DNA from: Rhodobacter aestuarii
Lineage (GTDB): Bacteria; Pseudomonadota; Alphaproteobacteria; Rhodobacterales; Rhodobacteraceae
Length of the DNA: 64,000 nt
Direction of reading: 5' to 3'
Assembly: GCF_900156655.1 (NCBI RefSeq)
Contig: NZ_FTOG01000008.1
Location: forward strand, 124,001-188,000
Part shown: piece by piece, positions 44,479-53,651 of the stretch
Layout of the letters: each line of letters opens with the position of its first letter
Position numbering within the stretch: the first letter of the stretch is position 1
Notes under the pieces: model-generated
The model's input: the letters and a program-made list of their open reading frames with translations, nothing else
What the model was told of the DNA's origin: nothing
The model's database searches: none
Translations under genes and position numbers: made by a program

Positions 44479-46158
44479 TTAGCGCGGTTCCGCTTGCAGC
44501 CCGCGCAAGATTGCCCAGCACATCAACAGCAAGATCACCGTGAAGGGCAAACCGGTGGAGATCACCATCGCTTGCAATGCGCCTAGGCCGCCCCCGATCA
44601 ACAGCACAATCGCAACCGCGCCCTCAAACGTGGCCCAGAACACGCGCTGCGGCAGCGGTGCGTCGACCTTGCCACCCGCCGTGATCGTGTCGATCACCAG
44701 CGAGCCCGAGTCCGACGAGGTCACGAAGAACACGATCACCAGCACAATCGCGACAACCGAGGTGATGGAAGACAGCGGCAGCCCTTCGAGCATCGCAAAA
44801 AGCGACAAGGGCGGGTTGTAGCTGTCAATCACATTGGCTTTCACCGCCGAATTGACCGGGTCAGAAAGCACTTGGTCAATCGCCACACCGCCAAAGACGG
44901 CCATCCACAGCACGCAGACGATGGAGGGGATGATCAGCACACAAACCACGAATTCGCGCACCGTGCGGCCCCGCGAAACGCGCGCGATGAACATGCCCAC
45001 GAACGGCGACCAGCTGATCCACCACGCCCAATAGAAGGCCGTCCAGCCTTGGCGATAGCTATCATCCTCGCGCCCGATCGGGTTCGACAGCGGAATGATA
45101 TCTTTCACATAGGCCACCAGACCCTCGCCGAAATCGGTCAAGATCAGCATCGTCGGGCCCGCAATCAGCACGAACAGCAGCAAAAGCGCTGCAATCCCCA
45201 TGTTGATTTCGGAAAGCACCTTCACACCGCCATCAAGCCCGCGCAGCACCGAATAAAGCGCAACGCCGGTGATCACGGTGATCAGCGCGACCTGAACCGG
45301 AATGCCCATCGGCACGCCAAAGACGTGGTTGAGCCCGGCATTGGCTTGTTGAGCGCCGAAGCCAAGCGAGGTGGACAGGCCAAAGAGCGTGGCAAAAACC
45401 GCGATAATGTCGATCAGATGCCCGGTCCAACCCCAGACCCGCTCACCAAAAATCGGGTAGAAGGCGGAGCGGATCGTCAGCGGCAGGCCCTTGTTGAAAG
45501 AAAAGAGCGCAAGCGCCAGCCCCACCACCGCATAGATCGCCCAAGGGTGCAGGCCCCAGTGATAGATCGTTGCGGCCAAGCCCATTGCTTTGGCGGCTTC
45601 GACATTTTCGGGGATGATGTTGCCCGCCGCGTCAAAGGGCGAGGGCGTGCCCAAAGGTGCCGAGATGGCCATGTGATAGACCGGCTCCAGCACGCCAAAG
45701 AACATCAGTCCAATGCCCATGCCCGCCGCAAACAGCATCGCAAACCAGCTTTTGTAGCTGAAATCGGGGGTGGCGTCTCTGCCGCCAAGCCGGACCGCGC
45801 CCCAAGGGCTGACGATCAAGAGCAGACAAAAGAGCACAAAGACGTTGGCCGCCGACAGGAAGAACCAATCGAAGCTTGAGGTGAGGGCCGGACGCAGCCA
45901 GCCAAAGATGCTGGCGGCTTGTTCCGGCAGGGCCAGCGCGTAAAACACGAAGGCTACGACCGAGAGCGCGGAAATCGCAAAAACCGGGTTATGAATGTCA
46001 AACCCGATCGGACCCCATTGGCCCTCGATATTGTGCTGACCAATTTCGTAATCGGTGTCGATCAGTTCTGTTGCGCCTTCGGGGGCGGGAATCCCGGTCA
46101 CCGGATCTGGTTCACCATCGGGAATGGCAGTCCCTGCACTGTCTTCGGGTTCGGCCAT
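44479..46158 (-). CDS. BCCT-family betaine/choline-type transporter
   Basis: A 559-aa secondary transporter with 12 helices that imports quaternary ammonium or sulfonium osmolytes. After an acidic N-terminal tail of about 50 residues come the glycine motif GMGIGLMFFGVLEP (about 143-156) and the Trp-rich box YWAWWISWSPFVGMFIARVSRG near 375-396, which lines the substrate cage and includes the BCCT signature. GMGIG rather than GMGMG suggests sodium rather than proton coupling may vary. Substrates could be glycine betaine, choline or DMSP. It lies 57 bases after uspA on the same strand. Confidence 0.92.
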   Translation of the reverse strand: MAEPEDSAGTAIPDGEPDPVTGIPAPEGATELIDTDYEIGQHNIEGQWGPIGFDIHNPVFAISALSVVAFVFYALALPEQAASIFGWLRPALTSSFDWFFLSAANVFVLFCLLLIVSPWGAVRLGGRDATPDFSYKSWFAMLFAAGMGIGLMFFGVLEPVYHMAISAPLGTPSPFDAAGNIIPENVEAAKAMGLAATIYHWGLHPWAIYAVVGLALALFSFNKGLPLTIRSAFYPIFGERVWGWTGHLIDIIAVFATLFGLSTSLGFGAQQANAGLNHVFGVPMGIPVQVALITVITGVALYSVLRGLDGGVKVLSEINMGIAALLLLFVLIAGPTMLILTDFGEGLVAYVKDIIPLSNPIGREDDSYRQGWTAFYWAWWISWSPFVGMFIARVSRGRTVREFVVCVLIIPSIVCVLWMAVFGGVAIDQVLSDPVNSAVKANVIDSYNPPLSLFAMLEGLPLSSITSVVAIVLVIVFFVTSSDSGSLVIDTITAGGKVDAPLPQRVFWATFEGAVAIVLLIGGGLGALQAMVISTGLPFTVILLLMCWAILRGLQAEPR

Positions 46159-46215
46159 ATGCCGTCCTCCTGTCGTTTCTATTGTCTTTATGGGGCGGGC
46201 GTGCGGACGCCGCGC

Positions 46216-46632
46216 CTAGGCACGCACCAGAAACACCGAGGCCCGCACATGATTGGCGAGCGCCCCGCCATGTGAAGACCAAAGGTAATCGGTCACATTG
46301 GGAAGATGGGTGGCCATCACCACCAGATCAGTGTGAAGCGTGTCACAGGCCTTGATCAGCGCTGCATCAAGCTCGGCTGCGGGATCGTGACTGATCAGCA
46401 GATGGCCCGCCGCATCGTGACCATGCGCAGCGCTTTCATTCGCAACGAAGCTGTTGAGTTTTTCCTCGACCTCGGCCGGGGTGCGGCCAAGGGCGTTCGG
46501 TTCTGGGCTGGTGACGGTGACATAGATCACCTGTGCGCCGTTTGTTTTTGCCAGATCGGCGGCGATGCTCAGCGCCTTACCCTGTGAGGGCAAGTGGCGC
46601 AGATCCACCGGAACCATGATCTTCTTGAACAT
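46216..46632 (-). CDS. Universal stress protein
   Basis: A 138-aa UspA-fold protein starting MFKKIMVPVDL and ending GGALANHVRASVFLVRA. The ATP-binding G-x2-G-x9-G loop is incomplete. It sits upstream of the BCCT gene in a likely operon, reminiscent of TeaD, a Usp protein that tunes the ectoine TRAP carrier in Halomonas; a similar regulatory role is inference. ATG 46632 has GGGGAAAG upstream; longer starts lack support. Confidence 0.88.
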   Translation of the reverse strand: MFKKIMVPVDLRHLPSQGKALSIAADLAKTNGAQVIYVTVTSPEPNALGRTPAEVEEKLNSFVANESAAHGHDAAGHLLISHDPAAELDAALIKACDTLHTDLVVMATHLPNVTDYLWSSHGGALANHVRASVFLVRA

Positions 46633-46794
46633 ATTCAGCTTTCCCCACTTTTCCGCGAGGTAGCCTAGGGATGCGGGAAGGGGATGTCCACCCGGGGGCG
46701 GGCAGATTGTCGCAGTTGCGAAGGGCGTATGCCGCAAGGCCGCGGCGGGACTGGCGCGGTATTTGGGCTGCTTCGCCTTGTTCTTGCGCCGATC

Positions 46795-47424
46795 TTAGCG
46801 CGGCCTTCGGGTCTGGGCCGTATCTGGCGCAAGCCGCAGATGCATGGCGGCGAAAGCAGCCTCGGCCCCCGAGACGGCCAAGGCGAGACGATCTTCATCG
46901 GGCAAGAGCCCGGCAATCAGCGCACGGGTTTCGCGCCAACGCATCGCTGTCGCTTTGCCGTGGCGTTGAAAGTAGCGCGTGGCGGTGCCGAGTTCGTCGC
47001 CAAGGCTGTTGCGCAATCCACGCAAGATCACCAGTCCGCCAAGCCCGGTGCCTTCATGCACGTAAAGCCACCCCGCCGCATGGGCCGGGCAAGGTGCAGG
47101 CGGCGCAGGTGTTTGCGTGGCCGTATCAAGCCCCAGATCGGCCAGATCGGCTTCCAATGCGGGCAGGGCGGCGCGCTCTGCCAAGCTTTGCGGCGGCAGA
47201 TGCGGGGCGAGGGCGGCATGGATCACCGGTTCATAGCGGGCGAAATGCGCGTGTAACCGCCCAAGCACCGCCGTATATTGCGCATGTGTCACCTCTGGCG
47301 CGGTCAGATCGCGCATCACCGACACGGCCTCAATCCGGGCATGAGCGGCAGAGGTCGCTTCTTTCAACACCGTCATGCAATGGTCGACATGGGCCGGTTC
47401 TGGGACACGCGAGAGATCAACCAT
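46795..47424 (-). CDS. bphO: Bacteriophytochrome heme oxygenase
   Basis: Opens heme to biliverdin IXalpha, the chromophore of the phytochrome encoded just upstream. The 209-aa protein has the proximal histidine region SAAHARIEAV (about 25-34) and GWLYVHEGTGLGG (about 118-130), the distal-helix pattern of BphO-type enzymes. ATG 47424 lies 8 bases inside the end of the phytochrome gene, so the two are co-translated. Confidence 0.9.
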   Translation of the reverse strand: MVDLSRVPEPAHVDHCMTVLKEATSAAHARIEAVSVMRDLTAPEVTHAQYTAVLGRLHAHFARYEPVIHAALAPHLPPQSLAERAALPALEADLADLGLDTATQTPAPPAPCPAHAAGWLYVHEGTGLGGLVILRGLRNSLGDELGTATRYFQRHGKATAMRWRETRALIAGLLPDEDRLALAVSGAEAAFAAMHLRLAPDTAQTRRPR

Positions 47425-50308
47425 GGCGCCGCTGCTCCCCCGCAAGCAGGCTGCGCAGATCCGCCACGGGCATTGGGCGGGCGAAATGGAACCCTTGTAG
47501 CACGGTGCAGCCAAGTCCGCGCAAAACCTCGGCGTGATCGCGCGTCTCAACGCCCTCGGCAGTGATGTCGATGCCAAGCGATTGGCCGATTTCCACAATC
47601 GACGCGACCAGTTTGCGCGCGGAGTCAGATCTGACAACAGGTTCAATCAGTTGTCGGTCGATCTTCAAGCGATCCGGGCGCAAGGTCACAAGGCTGACAA
47701 TCGAGGTGCGCCCGGTGCCGAAATCATCAACCTCAATCGGAATTCCCATCTCGCGCAGCCCGGTCAGATTGGCCTCCATCTCGGGCGTGAGCTCATCAAG
47801 ATAGATCGACTCGAGCAGTTCGAAGGAAACCAACTCCCGGTGCGCGCCGATATTGCGCGCAGCCTCCAAGAAGCTCGGGTCTTGCAAACGTCGGGCGGAA
47901 ACATTGAGCGAAAGCTTGGGGATCGTGAGCCCCTCGGTTTCCAGCCGCGCCAAATCCTGCAACGCGGCTTGCATGCCGATACTGTCGAGCGTGGCGACAA
48001 GGTCCAAATCCTCGGCCATGTCCAAGAACTGCGCGGGGGACAGGATGCCATGATCGGGGTGGTTCCAGCGCAGCAGCGCCTCTACCCCGCAAAGGGCAAA
48101 ATCGCTGGCTTTGAATTGCGGCTGATACCAGACTTCAAACCGGCCCGAACGGATGCCTTCGCGAATATCCTCGCCAAGGCGTTGCTTTTCTTCCTGGCGG
48201 CGTTGCAGCACTTCGCTGAATTGGGTGACCCGACCACGGCCGTTGCGCTTTGACTCGTAAAGCGCGAGATCGGCCTGATAGAACAATTCATCGGCACCAA
48301 CAGTGCCGGTGTTGAGCGCGATCCCGACCGAGGCGCCAATTTCGACCTCGCCACAGCTTAGCGTCACCGGGCGAGAGAGCGCTGCAATGATCCGGTCTCC
48401 CATCGCATCCAATTCCCACGGATGGGTGCCGGGCGCGGCCAAGATCAGGAATTCATCTCCGCCTACGCGGGCTGGGAAATCGCCGCTGCGCAAGACCCGC
48501 TTAAGCCGCCGCGCCACCTCGATCAGCAATTCATCGCCTGCCGAATGGCCCATCGTGTCATTGACCTGCTTGAACCGATCAAGGTCGATATGCACGAGCG
48601 CTGAGGGGCGGGTTTCGGCATTTTGCTCCGCCTCATCCAAGCGGCGCTGCAGATAGCGCCGGTTCGGCAAATCGGTGAGCGCATCATGCAAGGCGTTATG
48701 TTCGGTTTCTGCGCGCGCTTGGGCCAGTTCGGCTTCCGACTTTTGCCATTCAAACAGCCAGTCGATCTCGTTGAGGCCCATCGTCAATTCGCGCGCCGCG
48801 ATCATCGCCTCGGGCTCCCAAGGCAGCGCACGATCGCGCACGCTTTCGCGCCACAGATTGAACGAGCCACGCGGGTGCAACCGTTCGCCCGCGGTTTCGG
48901 CGGTTACACGTTTGTAGGGATCGCCCGCCCAATGCAGGTCGGTTTCACGCGCGTTGCGCAGCAAGATCAGATCGTAATTGCACTGGCGCGGTTGGTAGAT
49001 CAGCGCGCCCGCCGCCGCCTCGCCAAGTTGCTCTGACAGATCGGGCCAAAGCCCGGCGGCAAAATGGGTGGAGAACCCATCGCGGTCGACCCCATTCCGA
49101 TGCGCCTCAAGCCGGTTGCGCAACGCGGCCATCAGCGGTTTGTCGGGCAAGTCTCCAAAGCTATAGTCGCGCCCATCAAGCCGATAGACCATGCCGTCGC
49201 ATTGCATCAGCGCCAAAAGATCGGTGGCTTGATCGCGCAAGAAGGCATCAAACCCACCGGATTTTGGCCCCTGCAAAAGTGTGTTGCGCAATTTGCGCAG
49301 GCTTTGGCGCACATGATCAATCGCTTCAGCTTCGGACCGTTCGACCAAGCGCGCGATTGTGCTTGAGACCGCCTCGGCAAACAAACGGCAGGCCGAAGAC
49401 CGCCCCGGCGTGAGCCGATAGGGGGCCGAATAATGGTGGCAGGCCAAAAGCCCCCAGAGCTTGCCACGCACAATCAGCGCGAGCGTGAGCGTGGCACAGA
49501 CCCCCATATTCGAAAGGTATTCGAGATGCACCGGTGAAACACCGCGGATCGAACAATCTGACAAATCATAGGGTTGGCCCGTGCTTGGATGCAGGGGCGG
49601 CACAATCGCGACAGAGGCAGAGGCGACATCAACCACCGGCCGCACCCGGTTGCGCAAAAACAGCGCGCGCGCCTGTTTGGGGATGTCGGAAGATGGGAAG
49701 GACAGCCCTTTGAAGGAATGATCCACATGGGGCGCGAAGGTTTCGCCAATCACTTCGCCATTCCAGTCGGTGTCGAAGCGGTAGAGCATCACCCGGTCGT
49801 AGCCGGACAATTCGTGAAACCGCCGGGTGACGACCGTGGCCAGATGGCGCAGGTCTGCCTCATCCGCGCGGGTCAAACGATCGGTGATTTCGCTGATTTC
49901 GGTAAGCGCTTCGCCCACACCAAGGCCAAAGCCGACCACGTCATGATCGGCGCCTTCGTAGGTGTTGATTTCGACCCCCAATAACCCATCGGTGCGGAGC
50001 AGGCTGACCCAATGTTCCTGCCCGGTCTTGAGCCGAAAATAGCCAGTATTCATGGGCATTTGCCCTGCGGCAATGGCGCGGATCGTGGTGGCGTCGCGGA
50101 TTGTGAAGAACCGCTCTACCGGGGTGCCCAAAAGCGCGCTGGCAGAAGCGCCAAAAAGGGGTTCTAGGTTGTCACTGGCGGCGGCAAGTGCCCCTTGATC
50201 GGGGTCGAAAAGCAGCAAGATCGAGGCAGATTGAATGGCCCCCGGCGCGTGAATCGGTTCTTGTTCGCACTTCACCAAATCAAGTGCGCTTTCCTTCAAC
50301 TCATTCAT
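47417..50308 (-). CDS. bphG: Bacteriophytochrome with GGDEF and EAL domains
   Basis: A 963-aa soluble photoreceptor that couples red/far-red light to c-di-GMP turnover, like BphG1 of Rhodobacter sphaeroides. Order: PAS (about 20-130) with biliverdin-binding C14; GAF with SSDIPKQAR, a variant of PASDIP; PHY (about 330-515); GGDEF with RSGD I-site and intact GGDEF (about 645-650); EAL with EALLRW, DDFGTG and EGVET. Both output domains look catalytically competent, with product inhibition possible. ATG 50308 was chosen for placing C14 close to the N-terminus. It forms an operon with bphO. Confidence 0.93.
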   Translation of the reverse strand: MNELKESALDLVKCEQEPIHAPGAIQSASILLLFDPDQGALAAASDNLEPLFGASASALLGTPVERFFTIRDATTIRAIAAGQMPMNTGYFRLKTGQEHWVSLLRTDGLLGVEINTYEGADHDVVGFGLGVGEALTEISEITDRLTRADEADLRHLATVVTRRFHELSGYDRVMLYRFDTDWNGEVIGETFAPHVDHSFKGLSFPSSDIPKQARALFLRNRVRPVVDVASASVAIVPPLHPSTGQPYDLSDCSIRGVSPVHLEYLSNMGVCATLTLALIVRGKLWGLLACHHYSAPYRLTPGRSSACRLFAEAVSSTIARLVERSEAEAIDHVRQSLRKLRNTLLQGPKSGGFDAFLRDQATDLLALMQCDGMVYRLDGRDYSFGDLPDKPLMAALRNRLEAHRNGVDRDGFSTHFAAGLWPDLSEQLGEAAAGALIYQPRQCNYDLILLRNARETDLHWAGDPYKRVTAETAGERLHPRGSFNLWRESVRDRALPWEPEAMIAARELTMGLNEIDWLFEWQKSEAELAQARAETEHNALHDALTDLPNRRYLQRRLDEAEQNAETRPSALVHIDLDRFKQVNDTMGHSAGDELLIEVARRLKRVLRSGDFPARVGGDEFLILAAPGTHPWELDAMGDRIIAALSRPVTLSCGEVEIGASVGIALNTGTVGADELFYQADLALYESKRNGRGRVTQFSEVLQRRQEEKQRLGEDIREGIRSGRFEVWYQPQFKASDFALCGVEALLRWNHPDHGILSPAQFLDMAEDLDLVATLDSIGMQAALQDLARLETEGLTIPKLSLNVSARRLQDPSFLEAARNIGAHRELVSFELLESIYLDELTPEMEANLTGLREMGIPIEVDDFGTGRTSIVSLVTLRPDRLKIDRQLIEPVVRSDSARKLVASIVEIGQSLGIDITAEGVETRDHAEVLRGLGCTVLQGFHFARPMPVADLRSLLAGEQRRHG

Positions 50309-50400
50309 AATCTTAACCTTTGCACCGAATAACCTACCCGGACTTTTCACCGGGTAAGTTTGATGCAAGGGAGCAAATAAATCGTTAGGCTGCGCGGAAT

Positions 50401-50901
50401 TTATTGCCCGGAAAGCGGGTTGGAGAAGGTGACCACATGCACAAGCGCGGTCTCCGGATCGTTGCACAAATCGTCATTGCCCTCAGAGAAGATGCGCAGC
50501 TCTTGTCCGCCCGTGCCATGGTAGACCGGGCAATTGTCGCGGATTTCGCGCTGGATCAGTATGCCGCTTGCCAAAAGCGCATTTTCGGCAGCAGCCATGC
50601 CTTTCACGAAGGAAACGCTTCCGCTCATCACGCTGCACCACATTGGAAAGCTGTCGCTCGTGGGGGGCAGGGCGATCACCGCGCCATCTGGGCTTTTGAA
50701 GGCTAGGGAGCCAAAATCGGGGTCTTCATAGCTGCGCCAGCCCGCTTCCTCGAACCGATCTTGGGCGAACCAAGGATCGGCGCCAAAACGTAGGCACAAA
50801 TCGACCGCTTCGGCAAAAGAACTGGCGGGGGTCGCCTGCGCGACCGCCGGGGGCAAAAGGCCCGCGCCAAGAAGCGCAAGGGCGAAGCAAAACCGTTTCA
50901 T
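50401..50901 (-). CDS. Exported protein of unknown function
   Basis: A 166-aa protein with a clear signal peptide (MKRFCFALALLGAGLLPPAVA, cleavage near 23). The mature part has cysteines at about 36, 88, 123 and 144 that could form two disulfides. No family was recognised. It is first or second in a run of small exported or membrane proteins on the same strand (50401-52092). An upstream in-frame extension of 17 residues was rejected since the signal peptide begins at ATG 50901. Confidence 0.72.
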   Translation of the reverse strand: MKRFCFALALLGAGLLPPAVAQATPASSFAEAVDLCLRFGADPWFAQDRFEEAGWRSYEDPDFGSLAFKSPDGAVIALPPTSDSFPMWCSVMSGSVSFVKGMAAAENALLASGILIQREIRDNCPVYHGTGGQELRIFSEGNDDLCNDPETALVHVVTFSNPLSGQ

Positions 50902-50959
50902 CAAATCCTCCCGCGAAATGAGGCGCGCGCCCCGGTCGTTTGGGGCGCGCATCTGGCAT

Positions 50960-51286
50960 TTAGCCGCCGCAATAGTAACGGATCACGCAATCCACCCGCG
51001 ATCCGGTGCAAATGTAATGACCGTTCAGGTCATAATAGTTCATCTTGCCCGTGTATTGGCCCGCAGAATTATGTTGGTATTCGGACCAAAAGCGGACCTC
51101 ATTGCCTGCGTTGCAGTGGATGCATGTTTTGCCGTAGCCCTGCGGGCCGGAAGGAGAGGAATGCCATTCTATCCCGTTACACTGGTTATAGACGCCACCG
51201 CTCAGCGCCATCGCTTGGGGCGCAGCCAGAGCGGCGCAGGCGAGTGCCAAGCTTGCGAGTGATTTTTGAAAGTATTTCCGTGGCAT
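50960..51286 (-). CDS. Small exported cysteine-rich protein
   Basis: A 108-aa protein with a signal peptide (MPRKYFQKSLASLALACAALAAPQAMA) and a mature domain rich in Gly, Tyr and Asn with six cysteines, including CIHC and a C-terminal YYCGG. Likely disulfide-bonded in the periplasm or outside. GAGGAGG precedes ATG 51286. It is not recognised as any family. Same-strand gap of 58 bases to the next exported gene. Confidence 0.72.
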   Translation of the reverse strand: MPRKYFQKSLASLALACAALAAPQAMALSGGVYNQCNGIEWHSSPSGPQGYGKTCIHCNAGNEVRFWSEYQHNSAGQYTGKMNYYDLNGHYICTGSRVDCVIRYYCGG

Positions 51287-51384
51287 GGTCGTCCTCCTCA
51301 AATCTTCGTTGGGCGTATAAAAGACATGCCCTGAGACCGACTTTTGGAGCGAGGGCACTGTTGTGCCAGACTAGGAATCACTGG

Positions 51385-51702
51385 TTAACGTCGGGTTCCC
51401 TTGTGCCGATGCGTGCCACCTTGTCGCAGCCCGAAGGCCCCAAGCAAAAGTAAGAGCCCGCCCAAGACCCAACTGGCGGGCGGCGGCAACAGCCAAAGCG
51501 CGAGCACACCAAGTGCAATTTCCAACAGCCCAATCGCGCTATTGAACTGCCGTGATGGGTCTGCGTCGCGTTCCAGCTTTGTGCCGCAGGCCGGGCATTG
51601 ATAAATTACCACGCGGCCATGCCCACCCCAGCCACCGCCGGTGACCATTTCGACGGGATCGGTGGGCGCGCCGCAGTCGGGGCAGGGAGGCTGTTCCGTC
51701 AT
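51385..51702 (-). CDS. Zinc-ribbon membrane protein
   Basis: A 105-aa protein with an N-terminal zinc ribbon (CPDCG at 7-11 and CPACG at 36-40) and two closely spaced hydrophobic helices (about 56-95), ending in a basic tail THRHKGTRR. Function unknown. It starts 12 bases after the next upstream gene's stop (51715), so it is co-transcribed with it. Confidence 0.72.
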   Translation of the reverse strand: MTEQPPCPDCGAPTDPVEMVTGGGWGGHGRVVIYQCPACGTKLERDADPSRQFNSAIGLLEIALGVLALWLLPPPASWVLGGLLLLLGAFGLRQGGTHRHKGTRR

Positions 51703-51714
51703 CCGCTTTTTCCC

Positions 51715-52092
51715 TTAGCGCGGCGCATACAGCCCATCAGAGCCCATTTTCCAAATCTCTGACCAGCCGGAGTTTTCGCACAAGATATCATGCCAGCCAT
51801 GGTGCTGGTCTTTCAGCACTTGGAAAGTCACTTCGCATTGCATCGTGCCGACGGGCGAGAGCGCGCGGCCATTGTCCAGCATCACCACATAAACGGGGCG
51901 CGGCCAGCCGCCCATATTGTCGATGATGGAATAGACCTTGGCCTCGGCACCTTGCGGGAAATCGACCCCTTCAAGCCCCGGCCAACCCACATAAAGCTTG
52001 GCCTCAGCCGGAGAAAATTCCGCCATGCCAGCGGTGGGCGCGCAAAGCGCAAGCGTGGCGGCAAGCAAAATGGCGGTGGGCTTTGCAAACAT
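51715..52092 (-). CDS. Exported protein of unknown function
   Basis: A 125-aa protein with a signal peptide (MFAKPTAILLAATLALCAPTAGMA) and a compact mature domain of about 100 residues with two cysteines (about 87 and 106). No family recognised. It heads the run of four small minus-strand genes; the downstream zinc-ribbon gene begins 12 bases after it. Confidence 0.7.
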   Translation of the reverse strand: MFAKPTAILLAATLALCAPTAGMAEFSPAEAKLYVGWPGLEGVDFPQGAEAKVYSIIDNMGGWPRPVYVVMLDNGRALSPVGTMQCEVTFQVLKDQHHGWHDILCENSGWSEIWKMGSDGLYAPR

Positions 52093-52202
52093 GATGAGGC
52101 CTTTGGTCTGAAAGTGATTGATCCAGACTAGGACCAGCAGCCGTAAAGGGCGCGTAAAAAATCAAGCCTGCGCGCGATTTGACGCGGGTCTCTTTACGCG
52201 AA

Positions 52203-53636
52203 CTAGCCAAAATGCAGGCTTTTCACCTCTTGATAGTCCTCAAGCCCCTGCATCCCGCCTTCGCGCCCATTGCCAGAGGCTTTGTAACCGCCAAAGGGTG
52301 TGCCCCAGCCAAGGCCACCGCCATTGATATGCACCGCCCCTGCGCGCAGCCGCCGCGCCACCCGTTCGGCCCGCATCGGGTCTCCGGTTTGGATATAGGC
52401 TGCAAGGCCATAGTCGGTGGCATTTGCGAGCGCGATCATTTCGGCTTCGTCTTCGGCAGGCAGGATCGATAGCACCGGGCCAAAGATTTCTTGGCGCGCG
52501 ATGGTCATTTCGGGGGTGACATCGGCAAAGACGGTCGGGCGCGCATACCAGCCGTGCTCCAACCCTTCGGGCTTGCCAAGCCCACCCGCCAAAAGCCGGG
52601 CGCCTTCATCAATCCCTTTGGCAATGAGCGCCTGCACCCGGTCCCATTGTAGCTGATCAAACAGCGGGCCAAGGTGATCGCCCTCTTGCTTTGGGTCGGA
52701 GACCTTGGTGGCTTTGGCAGCGGCTTCGGCGATTTCAAGCACCTCGTCATAACAGGCGCGCTCGACAATCAGCCGGGTTGGGGCGTCGCATGATTGCCCG
52801 GTGTTGAGGAAGCACTCCGCCACTGCATAGCGCACGCGTTCTGCCAGCGCCGCGCCGCAATCGGCAAAGACAAGATTGGGGTTTTTACCGCCGAGTTCGA
52901 GCGTGACCCGTTTGACGGTTTCTGCCGCCGCTTTGGACACCGCAATTCCCGCACGCGTTGAGCCGGTGAAAGAGACCATCGCCAGCCCCGGATGGGTCGA
53001 AAGCGCCTCTCCTACCTCTGGCCCGGTGCCGTGAATGAGCGCAAAGGCCCCCGCTGGCACGCCCGCCTCATGTAGAATTTCGGCGTAAAGCTGCGCCGAA
53101 AGCGGCGTGTGTTCCGATGGTTTGAGAATGACCGGGCAGCCGGTGGCGAGCGCGGGCAGCACCTTGAGCGCGATCTGGTTGATCGGCCAATTCCAAGGCG
53201 TGATCGCGCCCACCGGGCCAATCGGCTCACGGGTCAGCGTGTCGCCATTTGGCAAAGTCCAGCGCTCGTCTTGTTTGGCGAGCGCTTCGATGAAGCCATC
53301 GGCATGGCCAATACCAGCTTCGGCTTGCATTGCGCGCGCCATCGAAATCGGGGCGCCCATCTCATGGCTCATCGCCCAAGCCAAATCCTCTTGCCGCGCG
53401 GCGGTGCCCAAGCGGATGCGGCGCAACAGCGCCAATCGTTCGGCTTTGGGCCAGAGGCCAAATTCCTCAAAGGCGCGGGTCGCGGCGTCTACGGCGCGAT
53501 CCACATCTGCGGCGGTGCCCAAAGCGACCGTGCCAATTTTGGCGTTTTGCGCGGGGTCCATGATTGGCATGGAACCGCCTCCCAAAGGCTCAACCCATGC
53601 GCCATCAATATAAAAACGCTCCGCGTTCATCGTCAT
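52203..53636 (-). CDS. Aldehyde dehydrogenase, predicted DMSP-aldehyde oxidation
   Basis: A 477-aa NAD(P)-dependent aldehyde dehydrogenase. Catalytic residues are present: N149 (PWNWP), E247 (TLELGGKNP) and C283 (NTGQSCDAP). It is the last gene of a five-gene operon whose other enzymes predict S-methylmethionine decarboxylation and transamination, so the natural substrate is proposed to be 3-dimethylsulfoniopropionaldehyde, giving DMSP. By sequence alone it could act on betaine aldehyde or other omega-amino aldehydes. Fifteen bases separate it from the methyltransferase gene. Confidence 0.9.
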   Translation of the reverse strand: MTMNAERFYIDGAWVEPLGGGSMPIMDPAQNAKIGTVALGTAADVDRAVDAATRAFEEFGLWPKAERLALLRRIRLGTAARQEDLAWAMSHEMGAPISMARAMQAEAGIGHADGFIEALAKQDERWTLPNGDTLTREPIGPVGAITPWNWPINQIALKVLPALATGCPVILKPSEHTPLSAQLYAEILHEAGVPAGAFALIHGTGPEVGEALSTHPGLAMVSFTGSTRAGIAVSKAAAETVKRVTLELGGKNPNLVFADCGAALAERVRYAVAECFLNTGQSCDAPTRLIVERACYDEVLEIAEAAAKATKVSDPKQEGDHLGPLFDQLQWDRVQALIAKGIDEGARLLAGGLGKPEGLEHGWYARPTVFADVTPEMTIARQEIFGPVLSILPAEDEAEMIALANATDYGLAAYIQTGDPMRAERVARRLRAGAVHINGGGLGWGTPFGGYKASGNGREGGMQGLEDYQEVKSLHFG

Positions 53637-53651
53637 GAGTAGGTTCCTCGC

